From: Amphritea atlantica
Lineage (GTDB): Bacteria > Pseudomonadota > Gammaproteobacteria > Pseudomonadales > Balneatricaceae
Direction of reading: 5' to 3'
Assembly (NCBI GenBank): GCA_024397875.1
Contig: CP073344.1
Coordinates: 4,185,034-4,249,033, forward strand
DNA: 64,000 bases
The notes under the pieces are model-generated. The model worked only from the letters and a program-made list of their open reading frames with translations, was not told the origin of the DNA and made no database searches. The position numbers were made by a program, and so were the translations under genes. This document shows, piece after piece, positions 1 through 11,622 of this stretch; the stretch's first letter is position 1, and each line of letters starts with the position of its first letter.

Positions 1-1
1 G

Positions 2-166
2 GAGCCTAAAAAACCTGATCCGCTGCTTAAAGACATGTCCGACTCACTTTCCAGTCGTCTGAACAGCAAAGTTTCAATCAGCGAAAATGCGGCCGGTAAG
101 GGAAAAATCACCATCGCGTATGAAAACCGCGAAAAATTTGAAGCGATTGTTAAGGCGATACAATAA
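2..166 (+). CDS. parB: Chromosome partitioning protein ParB, C-terminal end (partial)
   Basis: The window opens inside a gene; 54 codons remain before the TAA at 164-166. The fragment reads as the C-terminal dimerisation domain of ParB: a helix (DPLLKDMSDSLSSRLNSKV) followed by a GKGKITIAYENREKFEAIV strand-helix pattern. In this family that domain pairs two ParB molecules that bind parS near the origin for chromosome segregation. Its place just upstream of atpI is the usual order (parA-parB-atp) near the origin in pseudomonads and Oceanospirillales. The N-terminal ParB/Srx and HTH parts lie outside the window, so the call rests on the tail and on synteny. Confidence 0.85.
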   Translation, partial: EPKKPDPLLKDMSDSLSSRLNSKVSISENAAGKGKITIAYENREKFEAIVKAIQ

Positions 167-278
167 ACAGGGCGTTTTTTTGCAGCGGGTGATCGCTGCA
201 GATACCGCTCATAGGGTATTTACTTAGTTCTTCTACTCTGGACGTCTAATACAAAAGTGCAAATCGGTCTGAATCGTG

Positions 279-307
279 TTGAAGCTGATGCATTAAGCCC
301 CTATAAT
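279..307 (+). promoter_or_regulatory. sigma70 promoter of the atp operon
   Basis: A TTGAAG hexamer at 279-284 is followed by a 17-base spacer and a perfect TATAAT at 302-307. This lies about 70 bases upstream of atpI, in the only sizeable gap before the operon, so it is the best candidate for the main ATP synthase promoter. It was read directly from the sequence; no start site is known. Confidence 0.7.
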
Positions 308-376
308 GCGCTGGCTGTGAAAGGACGTGTTGACGTTTTATTTGCGCAGATGAAGGGAAACTGAGGCTGTATTTAT

Positions 377-793
377 ATGAGAAAAGGGCACCGGAAACCT
401 GGCGTTCATACTCGTATCGCCTTGCAGCAGTTTAGGAAAGTCTTCCTGATTCAAGTAGTTAGTTTGATTGTGATTGCGGGAGTTTTACTTCTGCATAGTT
501 GGACTGCGGCCTGGTCATCCCTCTGTGGCGGGATGATATTTCTGCTTCCAAACTATGTATTTGCTTATCGTGCACTGATTGTGCGGCAGGCAAAAAATAC
601 TCCCGGCGCTGTTATCCGGCAGCTGTATACGAGTGAAATATGGAAAATGGGCTTATCCATCGTACTCTTCATTGCGGTGTTTATCCTGATTCAACCTCTG
701 AATCCATTTTCCCTATTTGGCACTTATATATTGCTTCAGCTGACAGGCTTTATTGCCCAGCTGAGGCTGAATAACAGTTTCTTAAAACTTTGA
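377..793 (+). CDS. atpI: ATP synthase subunit I (AtpI)
   Basis: A 138-residue membrane protein, first gene of the atp operon. Four hydrophobic segments are visible (about residues 22-42, 48-66, 88-106 and 112-130) after a basic N-terminus, which is the AtpI layout. In this family AtpI is not a structural part of the enzyme but helps c-ring assembly or Mg2+ supply. Its stop codon ends at 793 and atpB begins within a few codons, so the two are probably translationally coupled. AtpI proteins diverge strongly, so position in the operon is a large part of the evidence. Confidence 0.85.
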   Translation: MRKGHRKPGVHTRIALQQFRKVFLIQVVSLIVIAGVLLLHSWTAAWSSLCGGMIFLLPNYVFAYRALIVRQAKNTPGAVIRQLYTSEIWKMGLSIVLFIAVFILIQPLNPFSLFGTYILLQLTGFIAQLRLNNSFLKL

Positions 794-1651
<858 letters not shown>

Positions 1652-1704
1652 GTAGTTGTAAAAACTGAATAATTAAACGATTTCTTTTTAAACTTAAACT
1701 TTAG

Positions 1705-1959
<255 letters not shown>

Positions 1960-2022
1960 GTAGAGCTACATACGTCCCTTTATGGGTAACTACTTTTTAA
2001 GACAACCGCGAGAGGTAATGGC

Positions 2023-2493
2023 GTGAATATCAATCTAACCATCTTTGGTCAGATCATTGCATTTACCTTCTTCGTTGTATTTTGTATGAAATATATCTGG
2101 CCACCAATTACTGGTGCGCTGGTAGAACGAAAGAAGAAAATTGCAGAAGGTCTGGACGCTGCAGACCGTGCTCAACGTGATTTGGAACTGGCTCAGGAAA
2201 AAGCCATGGCCGATATGCGTAAGAGCAAGGAAGAAGCAGCCGCCATCATTGAACAGGCTAATAAGCGAGCTAACCAGATCGTTGATGAAGCAAAAGAGAA
2301 AGCACGTGATGAGGCTGCACGCCTTGTAACGGCTGCTCAAGCTGAAATCGATCAGGAAGCAAACCGTGCCAAAGAAGTTCTGCGCGCTGAAGTTGCTGCT
2401 CTTGTAGTAGCCGGTGCTGAGAAGATTCTTGAGGCGTCTGTTGACGCTAATGCGCACGCACAGCTTGTTGAAAAACTAGCTGCTGAGCTTTAA
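2023..2493 (+). CDS. atpF: F0F1 ATP synthase subunit b
   Basis: A 156-residue peripheral-stalk subunit. One N-terminal membrane helix (about residues 5-26, [19 protein letters not shown]) is followed by a long charged coiled coil rich in Ala, Glu, Lys and Arg. It starts at GTG 2023 behind an AGAGGT ribosome site; the nearby ATG at 2018 stops after one codon. The family forms a dimer linking subunit a to F1 through the delta subunit. It lies between atpE and atpH in the operon. Confidence 0.96.
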   Translation: MNINLTIFGQIIAFTFFVVFCMKYIWPPITGALVERKKKIAEGLDAADRAQRDLELAQEKAMADMRKSKEEAAAIIEQANKRANQIVDEAKEKARDEAARLVTAAQAEIDQEANRAKEVLRAEVAALVVAGAEKILEASVDANAHAQLVEKLAAEL

Positions 2494-2505
2494 GCGAGGT
2501 TTACG

Positions 2506-3042
2506 ATGGCTGAACTCAATACAGTCGCTCGGCCTTATACCAAAGCCGCTTTCGAGCACGCAATGGGCAAGGGTATCCTGGACCAGTGGTCTGAAATGCT
2601 GACAACTGCAACTGCAGTATCACAGCATGAGACGATGAAACTGGTTCTGGGTAATCCTGGTCTCACCAGCGATCAGAAAGCAGAGGCAATGATCTCTGTC
2701 TGTGAAGAGCAGATGGAACCGTCAGCAAAGAACTTTATTACTTTGCTGGCAGAAAATCAGCGTCTGGCTTTGTTACCAGAGATCTCTGCGCAGTTTGAAC
2801 AGTTGAAAGCCAATCAGCAGCATTCTGTTGAGGTAAGTGTGACAACTGCCTTTGATCTGGGCGAGCAGCAGCAACAAAAATTAACTCAGGCACTGAGCTC
2901 CAAGCTGGGCCGCGAAGTGAGTCTGACTACCGAAGTGGACAAGTCCATTATCGGTGGTGTGATCGTTCGAACCGATGATTTGGTTATCGACGGCTCTATT
3001 CGTGCTCGACTGGCTAAGCTAGCCGAAGCAATGAACTCCTGA
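2506..3042 (+). CDS. atpH: F0F1 ATP synthase subunit delta
   Basis: A 178-residue OSCP/delta family protein that caps F1 and binds the b-subunit stalk. The N-terminal helical domain begins with TVARPYTKAAFEHA, typical of the family. The C-terminal part carries the conserved LGREVSLTTEVDKSIIGGVIVRTDDLVIDGSIRARL region, cut here only in description. It begins 12 bases after atpF with an AGCGAGG ribosome site and ends 15 bases before atpA, so translation is probably coupled. Confidence 0.96.
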   Translation: MAELNTVARPYTKAAFEHAMGKGILDQWSEMLTTATAVSQHETMKLVLGNPGLTSDQKAEAMISVCEEQMEPSAKNFITLLAENQRLALLPEISAQFEQLKANQQHSVEVSVTTAFDLGEQQQQKLTQALSSKLGREVSLTTEVDKSIIGGVIVRTDDLVIDGSIRARLAKLAEAMNS

Positions 3043-3057
3043 GTGTGAGGATTAAAC

Positions 3058-4602
3058 ATGCAGCAACTGAATCCATCTGAGATCAGCGAGATTCTTAAGA
3101 GCCGCATCGAGAAACTTGATGTCTCTTCTGAAGCCCGTAATGAAGGTACTATCGTCAGCGTTTCTGACGGTATCATCCTGATTCACGGCCTGGCTGACGT
3201 AATGTACGGGGAAATGATCGAATTCCCTGGCGGTATCTACGGTATGGCGCTTAACCTTGAGCGTGACTCTGTAGGTGCTGTAGTACTGGGTGACTATCAG
3301 GGTCTGGTAGAAGGTATGACCGCGCGTTGTACTGGCCGAATCCTGGAAGTACCTGTTGGTCCGGAACTGCAGGGTCGTGTAGTAGACGCCCTGGGTAACC
3401 CGATCGACGGTAAAGGCCCGATTGAAACTAAACTGACTGACCCTGTAGAAAAGGTTGCACCTGGTGTAATCGAGCGTCAGTCTGTTGATCAGCCAGTACA
3501 GACTGGTCTGAAATCCATTGATGCCATGGTGCCAGTTGGCCGTGGTCAGCGTGAGCTGATCATCGGTGACCGTCAGATTGGTAAATCTGCGATCGCGATT
3601 GATGCGATCATCAACCAGAAAGGTACCGGCGTTAAATGTATCTACGTAGCAATCGGACAGAAACAGTCCACTATTGCTAACGTGGTACGTAAGCTGGAAG
3701 AGCACGGCGCGATGGAACATACCATCGTAGTAGCCGCTGGTGCATCTGATCCTGCAGCGATGCAGTTCCTGGCGCCTTACGCTGGTTGTTCAATGGGTGA
3801 ATACTACCGTGACCGCGGTGAAGACGCTCTGATCGTATACGATGACCTGACTAAACAAGCCTGGGCTTATCGTCAGATCTCCCTGTTGCTGCGCCGCCCA
3901 CCGGGCCGTGAAGCATATCCAGGTGACGTATTCTATCTTCACTCACGTCTGCTGGAACGTGCTGCGCGCGTTAACCCAACCTATGTTGAGAAGTTTACTA
4001 ACGGTGAAGTTAAGGGCCAGACTGGTTCCCTGACTGCACTGCCAGTAATCGAAACACAGGGTGGTGACGTATCTGCATTCGTACCAACCAACGTTATCTC
4101 CATCACCGATGGTCAGATCTTCCTGGAAGCGGACCTGTTTAACTCAGGTATCCGTCCGGCGATCAACGCTGGTCTGTCTGTATCCCGTGTAGGTGGTGCA
4201 GCACAGACTAAGATCATCAAGAAACTGGGTGGTGGTGTACGTCTGGCTCTGGCTCAGTACCGTGAACTGGCGGCATTCGCTCAGTTTGCATCTGATCTGG
4301 ACGATGCTACCCGTGCTCAGCTTGAGCATGGTCAGCGCGTAACCGAGCTGATGAAGCAGAAGCAGTACTCCCCAATGTCAGTCGCTGACATGGGTCTGAG
4401 TCTGTTCGCTGCCAACGAAGGCTTCCTGAACGATATCGACCTGAACAAGATCCTTGATTTTGAAGCGGCCCTGATCTCCTACTTCAACAGCGAGTACGCT
4501 GATGTAATGGGTAAGATCAATAAAGGCGGCGACTACAATGATGAGATCGCGTCTCAGTTCAAGGCTGGTATCGAGAAGTTCAAATCTACCCAAACTTGGT
4601 AA
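3058..4602 (+). CDS. atpA: F0F1 ATP synthase subunit alpha
   Basis: A 514-residue non-catalytic nucleotide-binding subunit of F1. The Walker A motif [10 protein letters not shown] lies near residues 169-178, where E. coli has GDRQTGKTAL. The C-terminal helical domain includes the [14 protein letters not shown] segment. The N-terminal beta barrel includes [17 protein letters not shown]. Length and all landmarks match full-length bacterial AtpA. It is central in the atp operon and forms the alpha3beta3 hexamer with AtpD. Confidence 0.98.
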   Translation: MQQLNPSEISEILKSRIEKLDVSSEARNEGTIVSVSDGIILIHGLADVMYGEMIEFPGGIYGMALNLERDSVGAVVLGDYQGLVEGMTARCTGRILEVPVGPELQGRVVDALGNPIDGKGPIETKLTDPVEKVAPGVIERQSVDQPVQTGLKSIDAMVPVGRGQRELIIGDRQIGKSAIAIDAIINQKGTGVKCIYVAIGQKQSTIANVVRKLEEHGAMEHTIVVAAGASDPAAMQFLAPYAGCSMGEYYRDRGEDALIVYDDLTKQAWAYRQISLLLRRPPGREAYPGDVFYLHSRLLERAARVNPTYVEKFTNGEVKGQTGSLTALPVIETQGGDVSAFVPTNVISITDGQIFLEADLFNSGIRPAINAGLSVSRVGGAAQTKIIKKLGGGVRLALAQYRELAAFAQFASDLDDATRAQLEHGQRVTELMKQKQYSPMSVADMGLSLFAANEGFLNDIDLNKILDFEAALISYFNSEYADVMGKINKGGDYNDEIASQFKAGIEKFKSTQTW

Positions 4603-4675
4603 TAACTCGTCAGAGTGGGGGTCTGCATTCTAGTGATGCAGACCTGAACTAAGTAAAGGTTTAATAGGTGGAACT

Positions 4676-5539
4676 ATGGCAGCCGGAAAAGAGATAAAGA
4701 CGCAGATAGCCAGTATTCAGGGCACACGTAAGATTACCAGCGCTATGGAAATGGTGGCTGCATCTAAAATGCGTAAAGCTCAGGATCGTATGCAGGAAAG
4801 CCGTCCTTATGCCCGGAATATCCGCGGCGTAATTCAGCACCTGGCGAAATCCAATCCTGAATATAAGCATCTGTATCTGCAACAGCGCGAAGTAAAGCGT
4901 GTCGGTTTCATTGTTGTAGCAACTGACCGTGGTCTCTGCGGTGGCTTGAACATTAACGCGTTCAAGGCAGCTATTGCCAAGATGAAAGAGTTCGACAAAC
5001 AGAATATCGAAATCGATATCTGTGCGTTGGGTTCTAAGTCTGTAAGCTTCTTTAAAACATTTGGCGGTAACGTAACCGCAGCAAAATCTGGTCTGGGTGA
5101 TAAGCCTGAAGCAGCTGAGCTGATCGGTACCGTTAAGGTGATGCTGGATGCTTACGATGAAGGCAGGCTGGATATGTTGTTTGTGGTAACTAACGAATTC
5201 GTTAATACCATGACGCAGACTCCACAAGTAGAGCAGATTCTTCCGCTGAAAGCAGAAGACGATGATGACCGTCTTAACCATCACTGGGATTATATTTACG
5301 AGCCCGATGCTAAAGAGCTGTTGAACGGCTTACTGGTTCGTTACATTGAGTCCCTGGTCTATCAGGCCGTGGTTGAGAACAATGCCTGTGAACAGGCAGC
5401 ACGAATGCTGGCGATGAAGAATGCAACTGACAACGCTGGTGACCTAATCGATGAGCTGCAGATGGTTTACAACAAGGCTCGTCAAGCTGCGATTACTCAG
5501 GAAATTTCTGAGATCGTAAGTGGTGCTGCTGCTGTATAA
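4676..5539 (+). CDS. atpG: F0F1 ATP synthase subunit gamma
   Basis: The 287-residue central rotor stalk. The N-terminal helix [20 protein letters not shown] and the C-terminal helix ending in [14 protein letters not shown] are the two long helices that turn inside the alpha3beta3 hexamer in this family. The central Rossmann-like domain has the conserved [12 protein letters not shown] 73-base spacer separates it from atpA, the largest gap inside the F1 part of the operon. It contains a short inverted repeat (CTGCAT/ATGCAG near 4622-4642), a common place for message-stability structures. Confidence 0.97.
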   Translation: MAAGKEIKTQIASIQGTRKITSAMEMVAASKMRKAQDRMQESRPYARNIRGVIQHLAKSNPEYKHLYLQQREVKRVGFIVVATDRGLCGGLNINAFKAAIAKMKEFDKQNIEIDICALGSKSVSFFKTFGGNVTAAKSGLGDKPEAAELIGTVKVMLDAYDEGRLDMLFVVTNEFVNTMTQTPQVEQILPLKAEDDDDRLNHHWDYIYEPDAKELLNGLLVRYIESLVYQAVVENNACEQAARMLAMKNATDNAGDLIDELQMVYNKARQAAITQEISEIVSGAAAV

Positions 5540-5564
5540 GGCAGTTAACAGGTTTAAATGTTAA

Positions 5565-6953
<1,389 letters not shown>

Positions 6954-6988
6954 TTGCGCTTAGTTAACCTTTTACAAAGGATAACAAC

Positions 6989-7414
6989 ATGGCTATGACT
7001 GTTCATTGTGACATCGTAAGTGCTGAAGAAGAGATCTTCTCTGGTCTTATCGAGTTCGTTTCAGTGACAGGTAGCCTGGGTGATCTGGGTATCTACCCGG
7101 GTCACGCTCCGCTTCTGTCGGAACTGAAACCAGGTCCTGTAGAGCTAAAGAAACAGGGTGGTGAGCAGGAGGTCTTCTACGTTTCCGGTGGCTTCATTGA
7201 AGTTCAGCCGCACAGAGTCTCTGTCCTAGCGGACGTTGCACTGCGTGCGGGTGATATCAACGAAGCGGCTGCTGAAGAAGCGAAGAAGCATGCTGAACAT
7301 GTGATGGCTGATAAGAGCAGCGAACTGGATTATTCCCGTGCGACTGCTCAATTGGCCGAAGCTGCAGCACAACTGCGTACTATTCAGCAGATTCGTAAGA
7401 AGATGGGTAAATAA
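6989..7414 (+). CDS. atpC: F0F1 ATP synthase subunit epsilon
   Basis: A 141-residue last subunit of the operon. It has an N-terminal beta sandwich ([32 protein letters not shown]) and a C-terminal helix pair that in this family acts as an inhibitory ratchet on F1. An AAAGGAT ribosome site precedes the ATG. A second in-frame ATG lies two codons later, so the exact start could shift by 6 bases. A strong terminator follows 28 bases after the stop and ends the operon. Confidence 0.96.
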   Translation: MAMTVHCDIVSAEEEIFSGLIEFVSVTGSLGDLGIYPGHAPLLSELKPGPVELKKQGGEQEVFYVSGGFIEVQPHRVSVLADVALRAGDINEAAAEEAKKHAEHVMADKSSELDYSRATAQLAEAAAQLRTIQQIRKKMGK

Positions 7415-7442
7415 CCCACGCTTACTGAACTGCTACTCGAAT

Positions 7443-7471
7443 AAAAAACAGCCTCCGGGCTGTTTTTTTTT
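7443..7471 (+). terminator. Rho-independent terminator of the atp operon
   Basis: An ACAGCC stem, a TCCG loop and a GGCTGT stem are followed by a run of at least eight T. The preceding A-run extends the stem. It lies directly after atpC. Confidence 0.92.
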
Positions 7472-7563
7472 GCTTTCAAGGAGGAGAATTATTGCTTAGT
7501 GTGAATATGGGCGCTGAAGCTCAATAGGCTTCTATCAATACAAATTTAAAAAGGATTTATTTT

Positions 7564-8250
7564 ATGTTCTTTAAAGGCAAAGGATTGATTGCAAAAAGTG
7601 CTGTTGTGATCTGCTCAACTATTTTAGTGACGGGTTGCGCGACAGAAAGTCATCGTGAGATTCAGCCTCAGAAGGTTGAAACCTATCGGGTAAATTATCA
7701 GGGGCCCCGTACCACACTGGTCGTGGGTAATTTTGATAATCGCTCTAATTACCTGCAAGGTATGTTTTCTTCCGACAACAACCGGCTGGGTAATCAGGCG
7801 CAAACCATCCTCAAAACACACCTGCAACAGACTAACCGGTTTAATGTTGTCGACCGCGAAAACATGCCTGAGATGCAGCAAGAAGCGAACTTAAGCGGTA
7901 TTAAGCAGCAAATTAAGGGTGCCCGATATGTTGTCACCGGTGATGTCACAGAGTTTGGCCGCAAAGTAACGGGTGATAAGCAGCTGTTTGGTATCCTTGG
8001 TAAAGGCAAAACGCAGACCGCTTACGCAAAAGTATCACTCAATATTGTTGATGTAGTTACCTCACAGATCGTCTATTCGACCCAGGGTGCGGGTGAGTAT
8101 GAGCTGTCAAACCGTGAAATTATCGGCTTTGGCGGAGCTGCAGGTTATGACGCAACACTCAATGGTAAAGTGCTGAATTTTGCGATTATGGAAGCGGTGA
8201 ATAATCTGGTTATGGATATGCAAAACGGTATCTGGACGATCGAACAATAA
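7564..8250 (+). CDS. CsgG-family lipoprotein
   Basis: A 228-residue lipoprotein. The signal peptide ends in the lipobox LVTG-C at Cys25, followed by ATES. The body has the CsgG/HfaB look: TTLVVGNFDNRS, then ARYVVTGDVTEFGRKV and AKVSLNIVDVVTSQIVYSTQGAGEYE. CsgG itself forms an outer-membrane secretion pore for curli, but this shorter relative belongs to a group encoded with DUF4810 and DUF799 lipoproteins and with no curli genes, so a pore role is not shown. It is first of a three-gene lipoprotein operon with a 12-base gap to the next gene. Surface or outer-membrane location is inferred. Confidence 0.82.
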   Translation: MFFKGKGLIAKSAVVICSTILVTGCATESHREIQPQKVETYRVNYQGPRTTLVVGNFDNRSNYLQGMFSSDNNRLGNQAQTILKTHLQQTNRFNVVDRENMPEMQQEANLSGIKQQIKGARYVVTGDVTEFGRKVTGDKQLFGILGKGKTQTAYAKVSLNIVDVVTSQIVYSTQGAGEYELSNREIIGFGGAAGYDATLNGKVLNFAIMEAVNNLVMDMQNGIWTIEQ

Positions 8251-8262
8251 GGAATTTGTTAC

Positions 8263-8625
8263 GTGAAAATATTTGCAGTGTTGTTAATGACTTCCAGTGT
8301 TTTGCTGGGAGGCTGCGCCACTCAGGATACCAGTCTTTATTACTGGGGATCATACGAAGCGATGGTTTACGAAATGTACGTTGAGCCTAGTAATGCGCCT
8401 GCAGCGTTGCAGATCGCGAAACTGGAGGAGGATATTCAGAAGTCGGATGCGCTGGGTAAAAAGGTTCCTCCGGGTTTATATGCCCATTTGGGAATGATGT
8501 ACGCTGCGGAAGGCAAAGCAGGCCTGGCTCAGGAAGCGTTGTTGAAAGAAAAGGCAATGTATCCGGAGGCAACCACTCTGGTTGATACACTACTGAAGAA
8601 TCAGAAACAGGGAGTTAATCAGTGA
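8263..8625 (+). CDS. DUF4810 domain-containing lipoprotein
   Basis: A 120-residue protein starting at GTG. The lipobox is LLGG-C at Cys18, followed by ATQDTSLYYWGSYE. The YYWGSYE..VYEMY segment and the C-terminal repeat-like helices (PPGLYAHLGMMYAAEGKAGLAQEALLKEK) resemble the DUF4810 family; the second half looks TPR-like (Gly and Ala at helix packing positions). It is the middle gene of the lipoprotein trio and its TGA overlaps the start of the next gene. The biochemical role is unknown; co-occurrence with CsgG-like and DUF799 proteins suggests a shared outer-membrane complex. Confidence 0.8.
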   Translation: MKIFAVLLMTSSVLLGGCATQDTSLYYWGSYEAMVYEMYVEPSNAPAALQIAKLEEDIQKSDALGKKVPPGLYAHLGMMYAAEGKAGLAQEALLKEKAMYPEATTLVDTLLKNQKQGVNQ

Positions 8626-9260
8626 TGATACGTTCTATTTTGTGTGGACCTTTAATGCTGCTGGTGTTGCTGATTAACGGTTGTGCGACTCAGGAACGCT
8701 ATGATTATTCCGCACTGGAAGCCAGTAAGCCCCGTTCTATTCTGGTGATTCCGCCGATGAATAATTCCGTTGAGGTTAATGCATCCAATATCTATCTTTC
8801 TACGTTATCCCGACCTCTGGCGGAAAAAGGCTATTACGTTTTTCCGGTTGCGGTGATTAATCAGTTTCTTCAGGAAAATGGACTGCAGTCGCCTGCTGAT
8901 ATGCACAGTGTCTCTCTGGATAAGTTTGCTGAACACCTTAACCCGGATGCTATCCTCTATATTGTGATTGAAGACTGGGGGCAGAGGTATGAGATCCTCT
9001 CTTCAACAACAGTGGTTAAAGCGGATATGAAACTTGTAGATGCAAAAACAGGTACCACCCTGTGGAACACAAAAGTGTCCTATGCTCAGGGCTCAGGCGA
9101 CAATGGTGGCGGTCTCGTCGGTATGTTGGTTCAGGCTGTGGTGGATCAGGTTGTCGGAACTATCTTAGATCCGACTCCGAACGTCGCCAGGATTGCCAAT
9201 AATATCGCAATTAATAATCAGGGACGGGGGCTGCTCAATGGTCCTTACCGGGCTCCGTAG
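8622..9260 (+). CDS. DUF799 (GNA1162-like) lipoprotein
   Basis: A 212-residue lipoprotein with lipobox LING-C near Cys21, then ATQERYDYSALEASKPRSILVIPPMNNS. This IPPMNNS..V start and the DAILYIVIEDWGQRYEI segment are hallmarks of the DUF799 family that includes the neisserial surface lipoprotein GNA1162. GTG 8622 overlaps the stop of the upstream gene. An ATG at 8625 is an equally possible start, because GGAG at 8611-8614 serves both. The trio CsgG-like/DUF4810/DUF799 recurs in many proteobacteria. No enzymatic motif is visible. Confidence 0.82.
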   Translation: MMIRSILCGPLMLLVLLINGCATQERYDYSALEASKPRSILVIPPMNNSVEVNASNIYLSTLSRPLAEKGYYVFPVAVINQFLQENGLQSPADMHSVSLDKFAEHLNPDAILYIVIEDWGQRYEILSSTTVVKADMKLVDAKTGTTLWNTKVSYAQGSGDNGGGLVGMLVQAVVDQVVGTILDPTPNVARIANNIAINNQGRGLLNGPYRAP

Positions 9261-9325
9261 CAGCATTTTTTCACCGCTCTATCGCTATTAAAGCGGAGAG
9301 CCACTCCTGCATAATGTCTGAATAC

Positions 9326-9350
9326 TGTAGGAGCTGCTTCTAGCCGCGAT
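9326..9350 (+). repeat. REP-like extragenic palindrome
   Basis: The segment starts TGTAGGAGCTGC and ends AGCCGCGAT. It has the GTAGGAGC head and the C-G rich palindromic tail of pseudomonad-type REP sequences. It lies in the 104-base gap between two convergent genes, the usual place for REPs. Only one clear copy is in the window, so the repeat status is inferred from family knowledge. Confidence 0.5.
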
Positions 9351-9364
9351 AGTGTATTTTGAAA

Positions 9365-10105
9365 CTACAATAGCCCCCACAAAGTATCAAAAATAATTTT
9401 CTGGGCGGCAGCCACCTCTTTCGATTCGATCACCACTGCGGTTGGGTAGTTGGCTGAAGCCAGGGAGATAATTGCACACTTCGGCGGGTATACAGCGATA
9501 TAGGCGGCATCAACCCTGCCTTCGGTTTTAATCCATTTCCGTGCACTCAGCTCCGCATCCTCGCCCCCGTCACCAATCGCGATGACCTTTACCTCTATCC
9601 CTTTCTGAATTCGCTGAGCAGTGAAGTTTGGAAAGGGACGGTAGAGATGTTGTCGGATCGGTTTTGAAGAAAACACGGAATAGCGCTTGGGTTGTTGAGC
9701 TTCGACGGTATTGAGTATATCCCTGAGAACCTGTTCGATACCGCTGTCGCCTTCGTAGTAGCTGACGTTGGCCGTATTGAAGTCTGGCATCAGGTGGTGC
9801 AACTCTGGTACTACCCGGTTTTTCAACTGATCAATTGCCGAATCAAGGGAGTGACGCCGCTCTTCAGCCAGCTGCAGCAGTATTTCCGGCTCACGGGCAG
9901 AGAACAGCCGGCGTTTTCCTTTTGGCAGATAGGTGACGATGCCTTTCTGCTGCATCTCTTTGAGGCAGTCGTAGGTTGTCCCCCGATTGATAGCCGCTTT
10001 TTCAGCAATTGTTCGGATAGCGCTGGGGCCCAGCGAGAGCAGTGCCCGGTAAAGAGTGATTTCACGCTTACTCAGGCCAAGCAGTTCAAACAGTTCATTA
10101 TTCAT
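9365..10105 (-). CDS. TrmB-family transcriptional regulator
   Basis: A 246-residue protein with an N-terminal winged helix-turn-helix (LFELLGLSKREITLYRALL through INRGTTYDCLKEMQQKGIV, then YLPKGKRRLFSA as the wing). A short coiled coil follows (residues about 75-100) and then a C-terminal effector-like domain. TrmB regulators typically sense sugars. It starts from ATG 10105; a TTG three codons earlier is the other option. It is divergent from glmU, where many pseudomonads have the DeoR-type GlmR inside the cluster, so control of amino-sugar genes is a reasonable but unproven guess. Some TrmB-like proteins control amino-acid or DNA-damage genes instead. Confidence 0.72.
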   Translation of the reverse strand: MNNELFELLGLSKREITLYRALLSLGPSAIRTIAEKAAINRGTTYDCLKEMQQKGIVTYLPKGKRRLFSAREPEILLQLAEERRHSLDSAIDQLKNRVVPELHHLMPDFNTANVSYYEGDSGIEQVLRDILNTVEAQQPKRYSVFSSKPIRQHLYRPFPNFTAQRIQKGIEVKVIAIGDGGEDAELSARKWIKTEGRVDAAYIAVYPPKCAIISLASANYPTAVVIESKEVAAAQKIIFDTLWGLL

Positions 10106-10138
10106 AATTGTCAATTTTTCTCTGACATTTAATATTGC

Positions 10139-10156
10139 ATCTAAGACCAGTTAGAT
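10139..10156. promoter_or_regulatory. Inverted repeat, possible operator of the TrmB-like regulator
   Basis: ATCTAA at 10139-10144 and TTAGAT at 10151-10156 form a perfect 6-base inverted repeat with a 6-base spacer. It is in the short divergent region between the regulator gene and glmU. Its position suits an operator for either gene; nothing else supports this. Confidence 0.35.
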
Positions 10157-10242
10157 TAAAGTTCTGTTAAATTACTGTTCGTGTCAACAACAGCAGGTCG
10201 TCGGATCGGCCATTGCTGTAATTAACCAGGGATACCTCTGCT

Positions 10243-11610
10243 TTGAATACCCTTGATATCGTTATTCTGGCCGCTGGTCAGGGTAGCCGGATGAAATCAT
10301 ATCTGCCTAAAGTGCTGCATACTATTGGCGGAAAATCGATGTTACAGCATGTTATTGATAGCGCTATGACGCTGGAAAATTCCCGCTCCCATATTGTTAT
10401 TGGGCATGGCGCTGAGAAAGTTGAATCGGCCCTGTCAGGGCAGGGTGTACAGTTTGCTCTTCAGGCCGAACAGCTGGGTACGGGTCATGCGGTGGCTCAG
10501 GCAATGCCAAATATCTCTGACAATGGGGTAGTGCTGGTGCTGTATGGCGATGTCCCCCTGACCCGGCCTGAAACGATGGCGGAGTTGGTGAAGATTGCTG
10601 AACGGGGCCAGTTTGGTCTGCTGACGGTTAATCTGGCCGATCCAACAGGCTATGGTCGGATCGTACGCAGCGATGCCGGTGATGTTGTGGCAATTGTTGA
10701 GCATAAAGATGCCAGTGAAGCGCAACGGGCGATTACCGAAGTCAATACCGGGATTCTGGCGCTGCCCACCGCGCTGCTAAGAGAGTGGATACCTCAGCTT
10801 TCCGCCAATAACGTGCAGGGTGAGTATTACCTGACCGATATTATTGCGATGGCGGCGGAGCAGGGAGTGCGTATACAGGCGATTCAGCCTGCCACCGAGC
10901 AGGAAGTGCAGGGGGTTAATAATCGCCTGCAGCAGGCTGAGCTGGAGCGCTGGTATCAGTCGCGTCAGGCTGACGCGCTGATGTTGGAAGGGGTTTCTCT
11001 GGCGGACCCGTCTCGGATCGATATCCGGGGAGAGGTGAGTGTCGGTCACGATGTCGCAATTGATATCAACGTGATCCTGGAGGGCCGGGTAGAGATCGGC
11101 GACAACGTAACCATTGAAGCCAACTGCATTATTAAGGATTCGGTGATCGGGTCTGGTAGCCATATCAAGGCGAACTCATTGCTGGATCAGGCAGTGGTGG
11201 CGGATCACTGTGATATCGGCCCGTTTGCCCGGCTTCGTCCCGGCAGTCATCTGGCCAGCAACGCCAAGATCGGCAACTTTGTGGAAACTAAGAAAGCCAG
11301 TATTGGCGAGGGCAGCAAGGTTAACCATCTGAGTTATATCGGTGATGCTGAGATCGGTGCCGGTGTTAATGTGGGTGCAGGAACCATTACCTGTAACTAT
11401 GATGGTGTGAATAAGTCGACGACTGAGATTGGTGATGGCGCATTTATCGGTTCTAACAGCGCTCTGGTCGCACCGGTAAAAATCGGCGCAGGCGCGACGG
11501 TCGGTGCAGGTTCCACTATCACTAAAGAGATTAAGGCCGATCAACTGGCAATTACCCGGGCAAAACAGACTAATCTGAATAACTGGCAGCGCCCGGTTAA
11601 AAAATCATAA
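10243..11610 (+). CDS. glmU: Bifunctional UDP-GlcNAc pyrophosphorylase / GlcN-1-P acetyltransferase
   Basis: A 455-residue two-domain enzyme that makes UDP-GlcNAc for peptidoglycan and lipopolysaccharide. The N-terminal uridylyltransferase domain has [18 protein letters not shown] (residues about 9-26). From about residue 250 a left-handed beta helix of hexapeptide repeats forms the acetyltransferase, with the family landmarks [30 protein letters not shown] (catalytic His) and [10 protein letters not shown]. Translation starts at TTG 10243, the only start that gives the normal N-terminus, behind a weak CAGGGA ribosome site. The gene runs 12 bases from glmS, forming an amino-sugar operon. Confidence 0.96.
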   Translation: MNTLDIVILAAGQGSRMKSYLPKVLHTIGGKSMLQHVIDSAMTLENSRSHIVIGHGAEKVESALSGQGVQFALQAEQLGTGHAVAQAMPNISDNGVVLVLYGDVPLTRPETMAELVKIAERGQFGLLTVNLADPTGYGRIVRSDAGDVVAIVEHKDASEAQRAITEVNTGILALPTALLREWIPQLSANNVQGEYYLTDIIAMAAEQGVRIQAIQPATEQEVQGVNNRLQQAELERWYQSRQADALMLEGVSLADPSRIDIRGEVSVGHDVAIDINVILEGRVEIGDNVTIEANCIIKDSVIGSGSHIKANSLLDQAVVADHCDIGPFARLRPGSHLASNAKIGNFVETKKASIGEGSKVNHLSYIGDAEIGAGVNVGAGTITCNYDGVNKSTTEIGDGAFIGSNSALVAPVKIGAGATVGAGSTITKEIKADQLAITRAKQTNLNNWQRPVKKS

Positions 11611-11622
11611 GGAAGCGGAATT

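Noticed and set aside
181..200. TGCAGCG/CGCTGCA hairpin after parB
   Set aside because: The T-run lies before the hairpin and on the opposite strand an A-run follows, so it does not form a standard terminator on either strand.
3052..3720. 222-codon minus-strand frame over atpA
   Set aside because: Shadow of the conserved atpA gene.
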